From positions 4,252,320 to 4,316,319 of the forward strand of contig JASSKH010000035.1 in assembly GCA_031763025.1 (NCBI GenBank): DNA of 64,000 bases, given 5' to 3'. Below are positions 26,601 to 32,896 of this stretch, piece after piece. The notes under the pieces were generated by a model that did not search any database, was not told the DNA's origin, and saw nothing but the letters and a program-made list of their open reading frames with translations. The position numbers and the translations under genes are program-made. This stretch comes from Macrocystis pyrifera. Lineage: Eukaryota; Sar; Phaeophyceae; Laminariales; Laminariaceae. How positions within the stretch are numbered: position 1 is the stretch's first letter; every line of letters begins with the position of its first letter.

Positions 26601-29600
26601 GCCTTGCGGGCCACTGCAGCAGTTCACCACTCTGGTGTAAGAGTATAACTGGTAGCTGGCATGAAGCTGGAGAGCTGAATACAATTTTTTGGCAGTGTTT
26701 GCTTCCTTCCTGCCGAGCGGACTTGTCAAGGCGTGAGAGTTGTTGAAGTATATCAACGTGTGGGGTGTTGCATGCAGTACAGTGGTATCAACGTGTGGGG
26801 TGGTGAGAGGTGTAGTTACTCGTGGGGTGTTGGAGTGTACGAAGGTGTTGGGTGTTTTAACTACTGCAGATTAAGCCGTTGGGTTTTGAATTTTGTTGCA
26901 GTGTGAGATGTTGAGATGTGTAAATATCCCTAACCGGCTCGGCGTTCGCGGTAAATGCCGAGACGTGCCCAAAGGTCAACATGCAACCTCGAGCAATTCA
27001 CTGGCGCGACCACGGAATCTTTTATTGCCCAAGACACATTTGTAAGTATTTGACACATCAGACAGACCACCGATTCGCACTTGACAATCTCATAAATCTT
27101 CCAGCGCAGGTGTATTCCTGGTCGATATGATATCGTAGCTGGTGTTGCCGGCTGGCAGCGGTATGGTCTGCATGATTTTGGGACACCTGTTCTTGTTGGA
27201 TATGTGCTGTGCAGATCCCGCGTGAGAGCTCATGATTGCAGATATTAATATAGATATATACAGATGATGTAGATTTTCTCCCGGTAGATCGTGAGCTATC
27301 TGGTTTGTGAACTACGTTTTGAATATTGGGCGTGAAGGCATTTCATGAACATTTAGTTAAAATTATTGTCCCTTGTTTTGGTGACCCGTGAACAGGTGAG
27401 GTGGAAGCTGGAAGGCCAGCGAGAAGGGGAGCGTAACCAGGCGGTTGATCAGCTTTCGAACAACATGCGCAACTCCCTGGATATCATGGGGCTCGTGTGG
27501 TTCGTGATCGGCCACATGTGGCTCCTGCAGAACCACAAGTGAGAATCTCCAGTAAAGCTTACCTGACGTGCCTACCACTTGTTCGAGAAGGTGACGGTAC
27601 CACCTACGCCCGAAGAGTGTTGAGTTTGCACAGCGGTAGGGGTGACCGTTTTTCAGCGCTCGTCTTTCCCAGAATAAGGGAGGCGTTTTCGGAACAAGGG
27701 AGACGTTTTCGGAAAGACGCTGGTCGACGTTTTTCCGAAAATAGAATGTTCGACTTGGGGCACCCTTGCGTACTGAAGTCGAGAAAAGTACCAGGTATGA
27801 GTATGATCATAGCGCTCAAAAACTATCGTAGCACGCCTGCTCGAACCCATCGGTCTTTTATCTCCTTGCGGTATACCAGGGTAGTTAGTACCACTCATCT
27901 GAGAAAATGGCGGTGCTTCTACACGAGGGGTAGATGACTGTAGTTATTCTGAGGCTCCTGACTTGCCTCACTCGAAGACTCTTGCACCTCATTCAACAAC
28001 CGGCTTGACAAAATCGAGCAAGTATGCAGAACCCAATTCGCAATAAATACACGATCCTAAGTTAGGGTTAGGTACTTGCTATTACGGGGGACCATAGTAA
28101 ATAGGAAAAAATATTGTTAGTAAAAATAGGTAAATATATAGGTTTTTTATGTATACCATAGGTCCTATTAACTATGGACCCCCGTAATAATAACGAAAAG
28201 TAACGTTGCAAGACACTAACGGGATCTGGTTGGTGTGATGGTATTGGGTCAGTCTTGAGCTGGGGAGGCCCGTCCGTCAGGTATTTTTTAATATTTCTTT
28301 GCCGAAAAATGCTCTGTACTACTGTTGAAAACACACTGCTGTACTCCTGTCGTTGCTTGACTGCCAAATCACCTTACTTGTCACAATGGTTGACTGTGTG
28401 AGGCGGAGAGGTCTATCCCTCAACGTTGGTTGATTCGTCATTGGGGTGTGGGGCAGGGTGTCTGTTGAATATTCGTATCGTAGCGTCTGCCGACCATTTC
28501 TTCGAGCAAGTGGTAAGCTGCCCTGAAGGGCCTTGTGTGACGGAGATGCCGTGATAGGAGACCGCGGTTTGGCCCCTTGACTCAACATTCCCTTCCCTAA
28601 ACCCAGTACCCGGTAGCAGGTGGCACTCTGGACGGAAACATAAGGACCGCTTGGTATTCATATCAATGCCTAAATGCTCCTTATATTTTCGTCCAGCGTG
28701 GTATGTTATTTGTTTGCCGGGGGGTTTTTCTACCTTCGTCGGCGAAATACATTGCCTCGTCTTGACCCCGTTTAGAATTGCACCCCCGGTTTTGGGTTGG
28801 AGCCAGATAGTACTCTGAGTACACCTGGTCATTTGCACCAGGTACGTATATAGCGCTTGATTTTCTTTTTCATTCCAACGAAGTTTTGGCCTGCCCTATT
28901 ATTGCGTCTGCGATAATGTAATTGGCACGCACGGCCTCCGGTTACAGGTTTACCTAACCTGGTACGTTTACTGCGGTTTGTATGCCGCCTGCGGGGACAA
29001 GCTAGAGGTATATATAGGGCAGTGTTGGATGCGTATGCATTGCGCCATGTAGGCGAGAAGAAACAGGGTCCGCACGATGCTCCTCGCTCCTCTTGCTTCT
29101 ATAGTACCAGGTCGCGAACAGCGAGTGCTGATACGATGGCGTGCGCCATTAAGAACGGCAGCACTGTAGTGCCTTCCGTCCTCCACATCATTTACCGACG
29201 TTTCAACACGGGGGGTGTGCTGGCGTTGGCTCGCTACTGGCGCCGCTCGGCTATTTGCCAGAACGACAACATCCGAACGCATACACCTGCGGCTAGCTAT
29301 TAATAGATCCAGGGTAGGTCTAGGCTAACTTTCAGCTAACTCAGCTCAGAAGCCATTCTCGCAAACGAGGAGAGCATGGGATAAAGCCACAGAAAGAGGC
29401 GACGCTGAATCTTTCCTGCGGCTTCTTCTGGATCTGCCTCACGGCGGCAATCGCGGTTGCGGGTTGGAGGGAAGGAAGGAAGGAAGGAAAGAAGGAAGGG
29501 AGTTGAGGGCGGGAGAGAAGAAGGGGGGACGGGTGGCCGTAGGCACGTACTGTGTGGTGTCGCGCTTCATGACAGTGCGCTCGATACTTGCTCACTATTC

Positions 29601-32600
29601 AGCTACGCGGTCCAATCAAGATCCTCCCTGCTGTCTGCTGTCTTACCGTGGTGGAGAGTTTTTGTTGGTTTGTTTGTTTGTTTTTTTTTAGGTATGGTCT
29701 GGACGGCGTGGGTACATCCTCCTGACTATGCCCCTTTGCGCGCTCTTCGTTGTTGCCATGTTGTCGCGTGTTGCTGCCTCCTCTGCGTATTTGCCGTGGT
29801 TGGGCCGGGGTAACGACGACGCACTGCGATGCCACTACCGTCACGCCACAACGCCCGCGTCTCGTGGTGGCTATGCAGCTGCGATAGCCCGTCGAGCTCC
29901 CCCATCTACCAGGTGATTGCTGTCGACCTTGCGCGACATGGACAGGAGCAGTTGTGGTTGCTTTTGTTTTGCGGTTTGATGGTGACGCTGTGCCCACTCT
30001 TTGAAGGTTTCACGGTTTGGATGGAGTCTTGCGTGAAATTCCGGACGTGGGCGGAATTTTCCTGGCGTGCGATGGATTGAGCTGTGGCTGTTTTCTCCTA
30101 CCACAACGATTCTGAAAGGTGCATAAACGCGGTTTTATTGGATTAGGATTCTTTACAGCCCTCTCGCTAGGCAGCAGCGGAGAAATTACACGTACGTACA
30201 TGCAAGGTTCTTAGCTTTGCACGTATTTTTTATACCACCTGGGAGCCTGTTCCCGTTCGATACTTTGACCCCGCAAGTGGGTCCATCCCATTTGCCACTC
30301 TGCTCTCAATTATTGTTGCAGAAATATACATACATATTCCGCCTTCCGCAGGAGCCGCCAGAGGCCCACCTGGCACCCTGATCCCATCCGGTACCGCGAA
30401 GGCCATAGATATCTACCACAACTTCTGCTACCCATACAACCTTATGGAATTTACGTGCAATCTGTATACCAGGTGTTATACTTGCAGAGTGTGGTCACGA
30501 CGTGGCATACGGGCATGTGGTAACGGGCAAGGGTGAACGGGGGCAATGAATGCACCGGGGCCGAATTTGTGCGCTATAATATGCCACTCTCTCTCCTTAT
30601 ATGTGAGGAATGTTTAGACATCTATATGATCACCAAGCTGCCCTCAGTAGTAGTAGTCCGCCCAGAGTCGTAGGAGGTATGCGTTGCGAGGCACCTGGTA
30701 CTGCATGCCATTTTACGCTGTCGCGTGGAACCATAGGGGTTGCGATTGGGGTAGCACTATTCGCCCGAAATTGTTGTGAGTGCTTGTTGATACACTCCTC
30801 AACTCGAGATGTGTACGGTAGCCCAGTTGTGTTGCCGAATCTTCAGTTCATGGATCGGTTCACATCGGTTTTCGTTCGCACCTCGGCCGTGGGAGTTTGT
30901 TCATCGGTTTCAACTCTTTTTAGCACTTCAGTCCCGTTCTCGGGTCAAGCTACCTGAAAATTGAGTGGTTTTTCCCCCCGAACGGGACTGCGATACAAAA
31001 GGGGTCAAGCCGGCGTGGTACATTATTTATCACAACTAGACTTACTGGTGGTACGGAGCGAGCTCTCAAGCGAGGACCCTCAGAAAATTGCAAAGGTGCA
31101 CCCACCTCTACCTCTACGATAGCATGCTTCCTCTCCTGCTCTCCTAACACGGACGGGTCCCTCTCCCCGCTGGGCATTCCTTCGTACCCCCTTGGTGTCC
31201 CCTTCGCCCTTGCCCCTCGCTTGCACCGTACCGAACGGACAGCTCTGCCTGGTGTACATCATCATCACCTATATACACATCTGCCTGCCGTGTATCCTGC
31301 TCATGATGCTGGTGCCGGTGATCTGCTTTTGCCTCCCTTGCGTCATCCGAGTGCTGGGGATGCTGCAAGGCCCGCAGCGACGGAAGGGTGCTCGACAAGA
31401 CCAAATCGAGAAGCTCCCCACCGGTGCGTGATGCCGTACGTGTTCATGATATAGGGTTAGGGTTCAAGGGAACGAAGCGCCCATCTGACAGATGCACGAT
31501 CGAGACCACTGATCCCCACGTAATGGTCTAGATCCTTCAGAGAAGATGCATTCCTGATCTGTCTGATCTAACTGTTGTTGCCAGGTAGAAGCGGTATAAT
31601 CTGCATGATGTAGAAGAAGCTCCCTGGGTTGGATCTGTGCTTTAACAGATCCTGCATTGGATCTGTGCTTTAACAGATCCTGCATTGGATCTGTGCTTTT
31701 AACAGATCGTGCACAAGCGGTTTGGACATGGGGTGGAGGATGAGATGGTGTGAGGGAAACTATATTGCAGTGTTTATCTGGGTTTTAGATAGCATGTTGC
31801 TGCTCGCACCGTGGCATGCTTTACTGCTCACCGGTTGGCCCCACGTAATGTTTTTGTCGAGCAGTGAAGTACTACGATATGGACAACATGGAAGACAATT
31901 CGTGTGCCATCTGCCTGGTGGACTACGACGCCGAGGACGAGCTGAGGAAGCTTCCGTGCAACCACGCCTTCCACAAGGAGGCGAGTGGGCGGGTTGTGCC
32001 GTGCCGGGGTTTCCTTTTCGCTCAAATTCTTCTTGTTATTGTCATGTCTTGGCATGAAACCGTTTCTTCCACCAAACGGCAGCAGCACACCCAGTGTCCG
32101 TTTTACTCGTGGGCGGTATCGTGGTGTTGTTAGGCCTTCATGGGGCGCTGAGAGTGTGGCGTGGCATCAGCTGCAAGAGTTGAGGGAGGCCTGGACCATT
32201 TTGACTGGGAGCTACTGGTTGATGGATTGGGGGGGCGGGGGCGGGGTACGAGGTAACTACCTGGTATCAAAGGAGAAGGCTTATGGTAGTTGTCTCGTGT
32301 CTGATGCCATAATAAACGTACTGCTACATATACAGCGTGTCTGCGCGCAGCGTTTTGAAGACAACAATTGGACCTAACCCCTTCGAATGCCCCGTGATAT
32401 GGACCGAAACAGTTGTTGGTAAGTTTGGTGATATTATCGGTCTACGGACAGCGTTAACGCCCAGCGGCAGTATGTAGGGGTAGGATCGACCATGTTGCGC
32501 CCGTGCAGTACAACTCCTTGCATTCAACCATTGTAACTCGGGACACCGAATCGAATCATCCCCCAATCACAACCGCGCAGTGACCGTTGCTGTGTAATCG

Positions 32601-32896
32601 CTTTTTTTCAGTCAGTGTCCCCCTCTACGGTCCTAGGAGGGTCAAGGTTCCTGATGCACTCGCGGACATCTCTGCACTTGCCACCCGACACCTTCCCCTA
32701 ACTGCCGCTCCCTCCCTCCTTCCCTCCATCTCTCCGACCCCGTCTCCTCTTGCCCCTCCCCCCCACGCAGTGCTTGGACAGTTGGTTGACCGTGAACGCA
32801 AGCTGCCCGAATTGCCGGGCTCGCTGCTTCGAGTCCGAAGAAGAAGGGGAAGAAAAGAACGCGGAAGCCGAATCTATCGTGGATAGCCTTGCATGA
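6857..32896 (+). CDS. Membrane-anchored RING-H2 E3 ubiquitin ligase gene, at least five exons
   Basis: The product is a multi-pass membrane protein with a C-terminal RING-H2 finger, predicted to recruit a ubiquitin-loaded E2 and ubiquitinate substrates at an endomembrane. Firm exons are 6857-7366, 27396-27538, 31243-31423, 31865-31980 and 32771-32896, with a likely extra one near 30362-30488. The order is: a low-complexity Ser/Thr/Gly-rich N terminus; hydrophobic spans around MNLSRLGLLLLMM, WWALLSVVRMVL, MGLVWFVIGHMW and YIIITYIHICLPCIL; an IEKLPT linker; then CAIC, LPCNHAFHKEC and CPNC, the full C3H2C3 ligand set. This order matches plant-type four-span RING-H2 proteins such as Arabidopsis At4g11680 and At1g12760. 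Introns are about 20 kb, 3.7 kb (with the candidate exon inside), 441 bp and 790 bp; the last uses a GC donor. The true start is uncertain, since upstream exons may exist at 5010 and 5311. Confidence 0.85.
7864..7976. repeat. Short degenerate GC-rich tandem repeat
   Basis: About three to four imperfect units contain GGGGATACACGTG followed by a run of C. The unit is about 30 bp and the last copies are diverged. There is no coding potential. Confidence 0.6.
10140..10272. repeat. Dispersed repeat R3a, copy 1
   Basis: It matches 49750-49880 over about 120 bp, including ATAGACGAGACGTATT, AAAGTTGAGTATCAACTACT and a terminal CTCACAGCTGACGTATTTC. A diverged inverted copy lies at 53285-53360. The shared end sequence GAAATACGTCAGC suggests the terminus of a DNA transposon. 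Confidence 0.6.
10820..11690. repeat. Large dispersed repeat R3b, copy 1
   Basis: Matched in order to 50005-50770. Landmarks: a GCTTCGC...CGCGGGCGG palindrome ending CTACGCTCGCTCAC, then CGAAAGAGAA and a GCACAGCAC run, a CTCTGTCACAG block, GGTGCTCACCGTG, and a final block with GGCCACGAAAACGGC and CCGCTGACAC. Copy 1 also carries a (CT)n run at 11361-11401. Partial copies of the leading palindrome lie at 22350-22400 and 49607-49655. The class is unknown. I see no conserved reading frame between the copies, so it is likely non-coding. Confidence 0.65.
12356..12460. mobile_element. TTACGGGGG MITE copy B, intact
   Basis: A near-perfect 105-bp palindrome starting TTACGGGGGTCCATAG and ending with its inverted repeat, flanked by TA on both sides (12354-12355 and 12461-12462). 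This is one of the best-preserved copies. The family has a long arm of about 27 bp, then an AT-rich spacer with AACAATATTTGG. It has no coding capacity. Confidence 0.93.
12843..13262. repeat. Tandem duplication of about 210 bp
   Basis: Two diverged head-to-tail copies (about 12843-13045 and 13059-13262) share GTCGTCTG, TCTACA, ACCAGC, ATCACCGACCGA, GTGAGC, CTGT, GATCGGAG-like, CGTTTCGTTCAGA and ACGGCGTCGTT blocks. Similarity looks like roughly 70-75% by eye. Short open frames in each copy are not conserved. Confidence 0.6.
14561..15018. mobile_element. TTACGGGGG MITE copy C, split by a SINE
   Basis: The left arm (TTACTGGGGACCATAGTAAA at 14561-14580) and the right part (about 14946-15018, ending CCGCCGTAA, then TA) are the two parts of one MITE. 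Between them lies an antisense tRNA-derived SINE. A few MITE bases are missing at the left junction, where TACCGGTA precedes the poly-T run. Confidence 0.8.
14590..14945 (-). mobile_element. tRNA-derived SINE, copy 1 (inside a MITE)
   Basis: On the minus strand a tRNA-like head comes first: an A-box-like TGGCTTGGTAGGTGG (complement of 14906-14920) and a B-box-like GAGTTCGAGTCTC (complement of 14865-14877). A body of about 240 bp follows, then a poly-A tail (the 30-T run at 14590-14619 on the + strand). A second copy lies at 24787-25235. It was probably transcribed by RNA polymerase III and mobilised by a LINE. It sits in a MITE, so it is younger than that MITE copy. Confidence 0.85.
15581..15692. 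mobile_element. TTACGGGGG MITE copy D
   Basis: It starts TTACGGGGGACCATAG and ends GGACCCCCGCAA, with TA on both flanks. A 7-bp internal duplication (CCATAGACCATAG) makes it slightly longer than consensus. It abuts the 5' edge of the LINE remnant. Confidence 0.92.
15700..17840 (+). pseudogene. LINE remnant 1: reverse transcriptase and C-terminal region, many frameshifts
   Basis: Three-frame reading gives a non-LTR reverse transcriptase in the expected order: GNYRGISLL-like residues near 15740, AGFRPNR (about 15860), a GVAQGC motif at 16135-16152, IYIDDMIV near 16215, then FADDFGLLSETPERLQKQIE (16300-16360, holding the catalytic ADD) and YLGVELS (about 16500). Downstream are the connection region, and a Cys/His motif (PCGKAIESRSHVVGEC, about 17490-17540) typical of LINE C termini. 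The first cysteine of that motif is lost. Several stops and frameshifts, a duplicated YIDDxIV block and three TTAATA-type insertions show that it is dead. It is 5'-truncated or cut by the abutting MITE. It lies inside the large RING-gene intron. Confidence 0.85.
18125..18245 (+). repeat. Dispersed repeat family R2, copy 2
   Basis: Same block order as at 3240-3370, starting GTATTCTTCCACTC and ending AGAACAACAACAACAAC. Confidence 0.55.
20275..20391. mobile_element. TTACGGGGG MITE copy E, carrying an inserted CTGTA
   Basis: Ends TTACGGGGGTCC and GTCCCCCGTAA. In the right arm the consensus TTTACTATGG reads TTTACTACTGTATGG. That is an extra CTG plus a duplicated TA, making TACTGTA at 20372-20378. 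This is the form left by Tc1/mariner excision. The flanks are otherwise normal for the family, although the left TA is mutated. Confidence 0.9.
20741..20960 (-). repeat. Dispersed repeat family R1, copy 2, with an inserted micro-motif cluster
   Basis: Same blocks as 800-960. Between the AACCCAGGGAACACATGC block and TAGATCATGG it carries about 40 bp made of TTAATA, TACAGTAGTAGTA and TACTGCTACTGTA units that copy 1 lacks. Confidence 0.55.
21934..22038. mobile_element. TTACGGGGG MITE copy F
   Basis: Starts TTACGGGGGACCGAAG and ends GGCCGTCCGTAA, with TA on both sides. It has a few substitutions in the arms. It lies only 82 bp from copy G. Confidence 0.9.
22121..22225. mobile_element. TTACGGGGG MITE copy G
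   Basis: Starts TTACGGGGGTCCATAG after TA and ends GGCCCCCCGTAG. The right terminal base and flank are mutated. Full consensus length. Confidence 0.9.
23560..23768. repeat. Inverted repeat with a GC-rich centre
   Basis: GGCCGAAGCTCCTGGCACA (about 23561-23579) is matched in inverse by TGTGCCAGGAGCTTCGGCC (about 23746-23764), and the similarity continues inward to TATCAGC against GCTGATG. The ~150-bp interior is GC-rich and open in one frame. It may be a small palindromic transposon or a captured exon fragment. No target duplication was found. Confidence 0.6.
24310..24414. mobile_element. TTACGGGGG MITE copy H, intact
   Basis: Starts TTACGGGGGTCCATAG and ends GGTCCCCCGTAA, flanked by TA on both sides. 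Near-consensus. Confidence 0.93.
24787..25235 (-). mobile_element. tRNA-derived SINE, copy 2, interrupted by a MITE
   Basis: Same family as 14590-14945: poly-T at its + strand left edge, a shared body with ACAAGCCGTGGTCACAGGTG and CGCTTTCCGCTTATCAAT, and the tRNA-like head at its right (ACCTCGTACCAAGCCACC on the + strand). A MITE (24990-25094) is inserted where copy 1 is uninterrupted, so copy 1 serves as the natural empty site. Confidence 0.85.
24990..25094. mobile_element. TTACGGGGG MITE copy I, inserted in a SINE
   Basis: Starts TTACGGGGGTACATAG and ends GGACCCCCGTAA. The left flank is TA; the right flank is TC, a likely later change. The uninterrupted SINE copy at 14590-14945 shows where the MITE entered, between GAATGTAGC and CTCACGCTTTCGC. 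Confidence 0.92.
25318..25412. repeat. CCCAA/CCCAG simple repeat tract
   Basis: A low-complexity tract of AACCC and AGCCC units, resembling a degenerate telomere-like minisatellite. Confidence 0.6.
25829..25933. mobile_element. TTACGGGGG MITE copy J, intact
   Basis: Starts TTACGGGGGTCCATAG, ends GGTCCTCGGTAA, with TA on both sides. Confidence 0.92.
27123..27240 (+). repeat. Dispersed repeat family R1, diverged copy
   Basis: Shares GTGTTGCCGG, CAGCGGTAT, GTCTGCATGAT and TTGGAT-x(4)-GTGCT blocks with 31567-31712. The match is weak. Confidence 0.4.
27396..27538 (+). CDS. RING-H2 ligase exon: third membrane span
   Basis: The acceptor AACAG at 27391-27395 is in phase 0 with the previous exon, and the donor GTGAGA at 27539 leaves phase 2. 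It encodes a charged loop with WKLEGQREGERNQ and a span around DIMGLVWFVIGHMWLL. The WFVIGHMW core is close to the WFVVGNVW signature of four-span plant RING-H2 proteins, which supports exon order and frame. Confidence 0.8.
28082..28187. mobile_element. TTACGGGGG MITE copy K, intact
   Basis: Starts TTACGGGGGACCATAG and ends ACCCCCGTAA, with a TA duplication on both flanks. It lies in the RING-gene intron between the 27396 exon and the 31243 exon. The remainder of 27539-30361 shows only simple repeats (a GGAA run near 29468) and no convincing gene. Confidence 0.93.
30362..30488 (+). CDS. Candidate small exon of the RING-H2 ligase (boundaries uncertain)
   Basis: The phases of the flanking firm exons (phase 2 out of 27538, phase 0 into 31243) require at least one more exon with a length of 3n+1. 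This block, from an AG at 30360-30361 to a GT at 30489, is 127 bp, fits that phase, and reads through AKAIDIYHNFCYPYNLMEFT. That stretch would lie in the loop before the fourth span, where related proteins often have a cysteine-containing segment. The acceptor lacks a strong pyrimidine tract and the donor (AGA, then GTGTGG) is weak, so the edges may be wrong. Confidence 0.4.
31243..31423 (+). CDS. RING-H2 ligase exon: last membrane spans and linker
   Basis: Acceptor GGACAG at 31237-31242; donor GTGCGT at 31424; ends phase 1. It encodes a long hydrophobic stretch (LVYIIITYIHICLPCILLMM, then VPVICFCLPCVIRVLGM) and a linker ending QIEKLPT. The CLPC motif followed by a short basic segment and a KLP box is the usual lead-in to the RING finger in this family. 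Confidence 0.85.
31550..31712 (+). repeat. Repeat R1 copy with three tandem hairpin units
   Basis: After an R1-type body come three head-to-tail copies of a 28-bp unit (about 31624-31707). Each contains GGATCTGT and its inverse ACAGATC around a 6-7-nt loop. It lies in the 441-bp intron between two RING-gene exons. Confidence 0.7.
31865..31980 (+). CDS. RING-H2 ligase exon: first half of the RING finger
   Basis: The acceptor GAGCAG at 31859-31864 fits the incoming phase 1. It encodes KYYDMDNMEDNS, then CAICLVDYDAEDELRKLPCN and HAFHKE, giving ligands Cys1, Cys2, Cys3, His4 and His5. It ends exactly at a codon boundary before GCGAGT, so the intron starts with GC rather than GT. The next exon restores the sixth ligand immediately, which strongly supports this junction. 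Confidence 0.9.
31981..32770 (+). other. GC-AG intron
   Basis: The donor is GAG followed by GCGAGT. No in-frame GT near the exon end gives a RING finger. The acceptor CCCACGCAG has a very strong C/T tract. GC-AG is the known minor variant handled by the major spliceosome, usually with an otherwise strong donor, as here. I see no other feature inside the 790 bp. Confidence 0.8.
32771..32896 (+). CDS. RING-H2 ligase last exon: second half of the RING finger and C terminus
   Basis: 41 codons plus stop (TGA at 32894-32896). It begins CLDSWLTVNASCPNCRARC, giving Cys6, Cys7 and Cys8 plus the conserved Trp between Cys6 and Cys7 that contacts the E2. It ends in an acidic Glu-rich tail. Phase 0 with the preceding exon. 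Confidence 0.9.
   Translation, partial: CLDSWLTVNASCPNCRARCFESEEEGEEKNAEAESIVDSLA

Larger units (their letters stand above)
7367..27395 (+). other. 20-kb intron of the RING-H2 gene
   Basis: The donor GTGAGT at 7367 and acceptor CAG at 27393-27395 join phase-0 exons. The intron is made largely of mobile DNA: seven intact or nearly intact MITEs, another MITE split by a SINE, two SINEs, a LINE remnant and several dispersed repeats. The length follows from the conserved order of spans on each side, although a missed small exon inside cannot be excluded. Stretches not listed separately (8000-10030, 11700-12350, 13263-14560, 15020-15580, 18250-20270, 25940-27120) show no gene and only micro-motifs or simple repeats. 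Confidence 0.7.

Noticed and set aside
29692-29820. Exon-like block with strong acceptor and a hydrophobic stretch
   Set aside because: Its phase does not fit between the neighbouring RING-gene exons without a stop codon, and no family match is visible.
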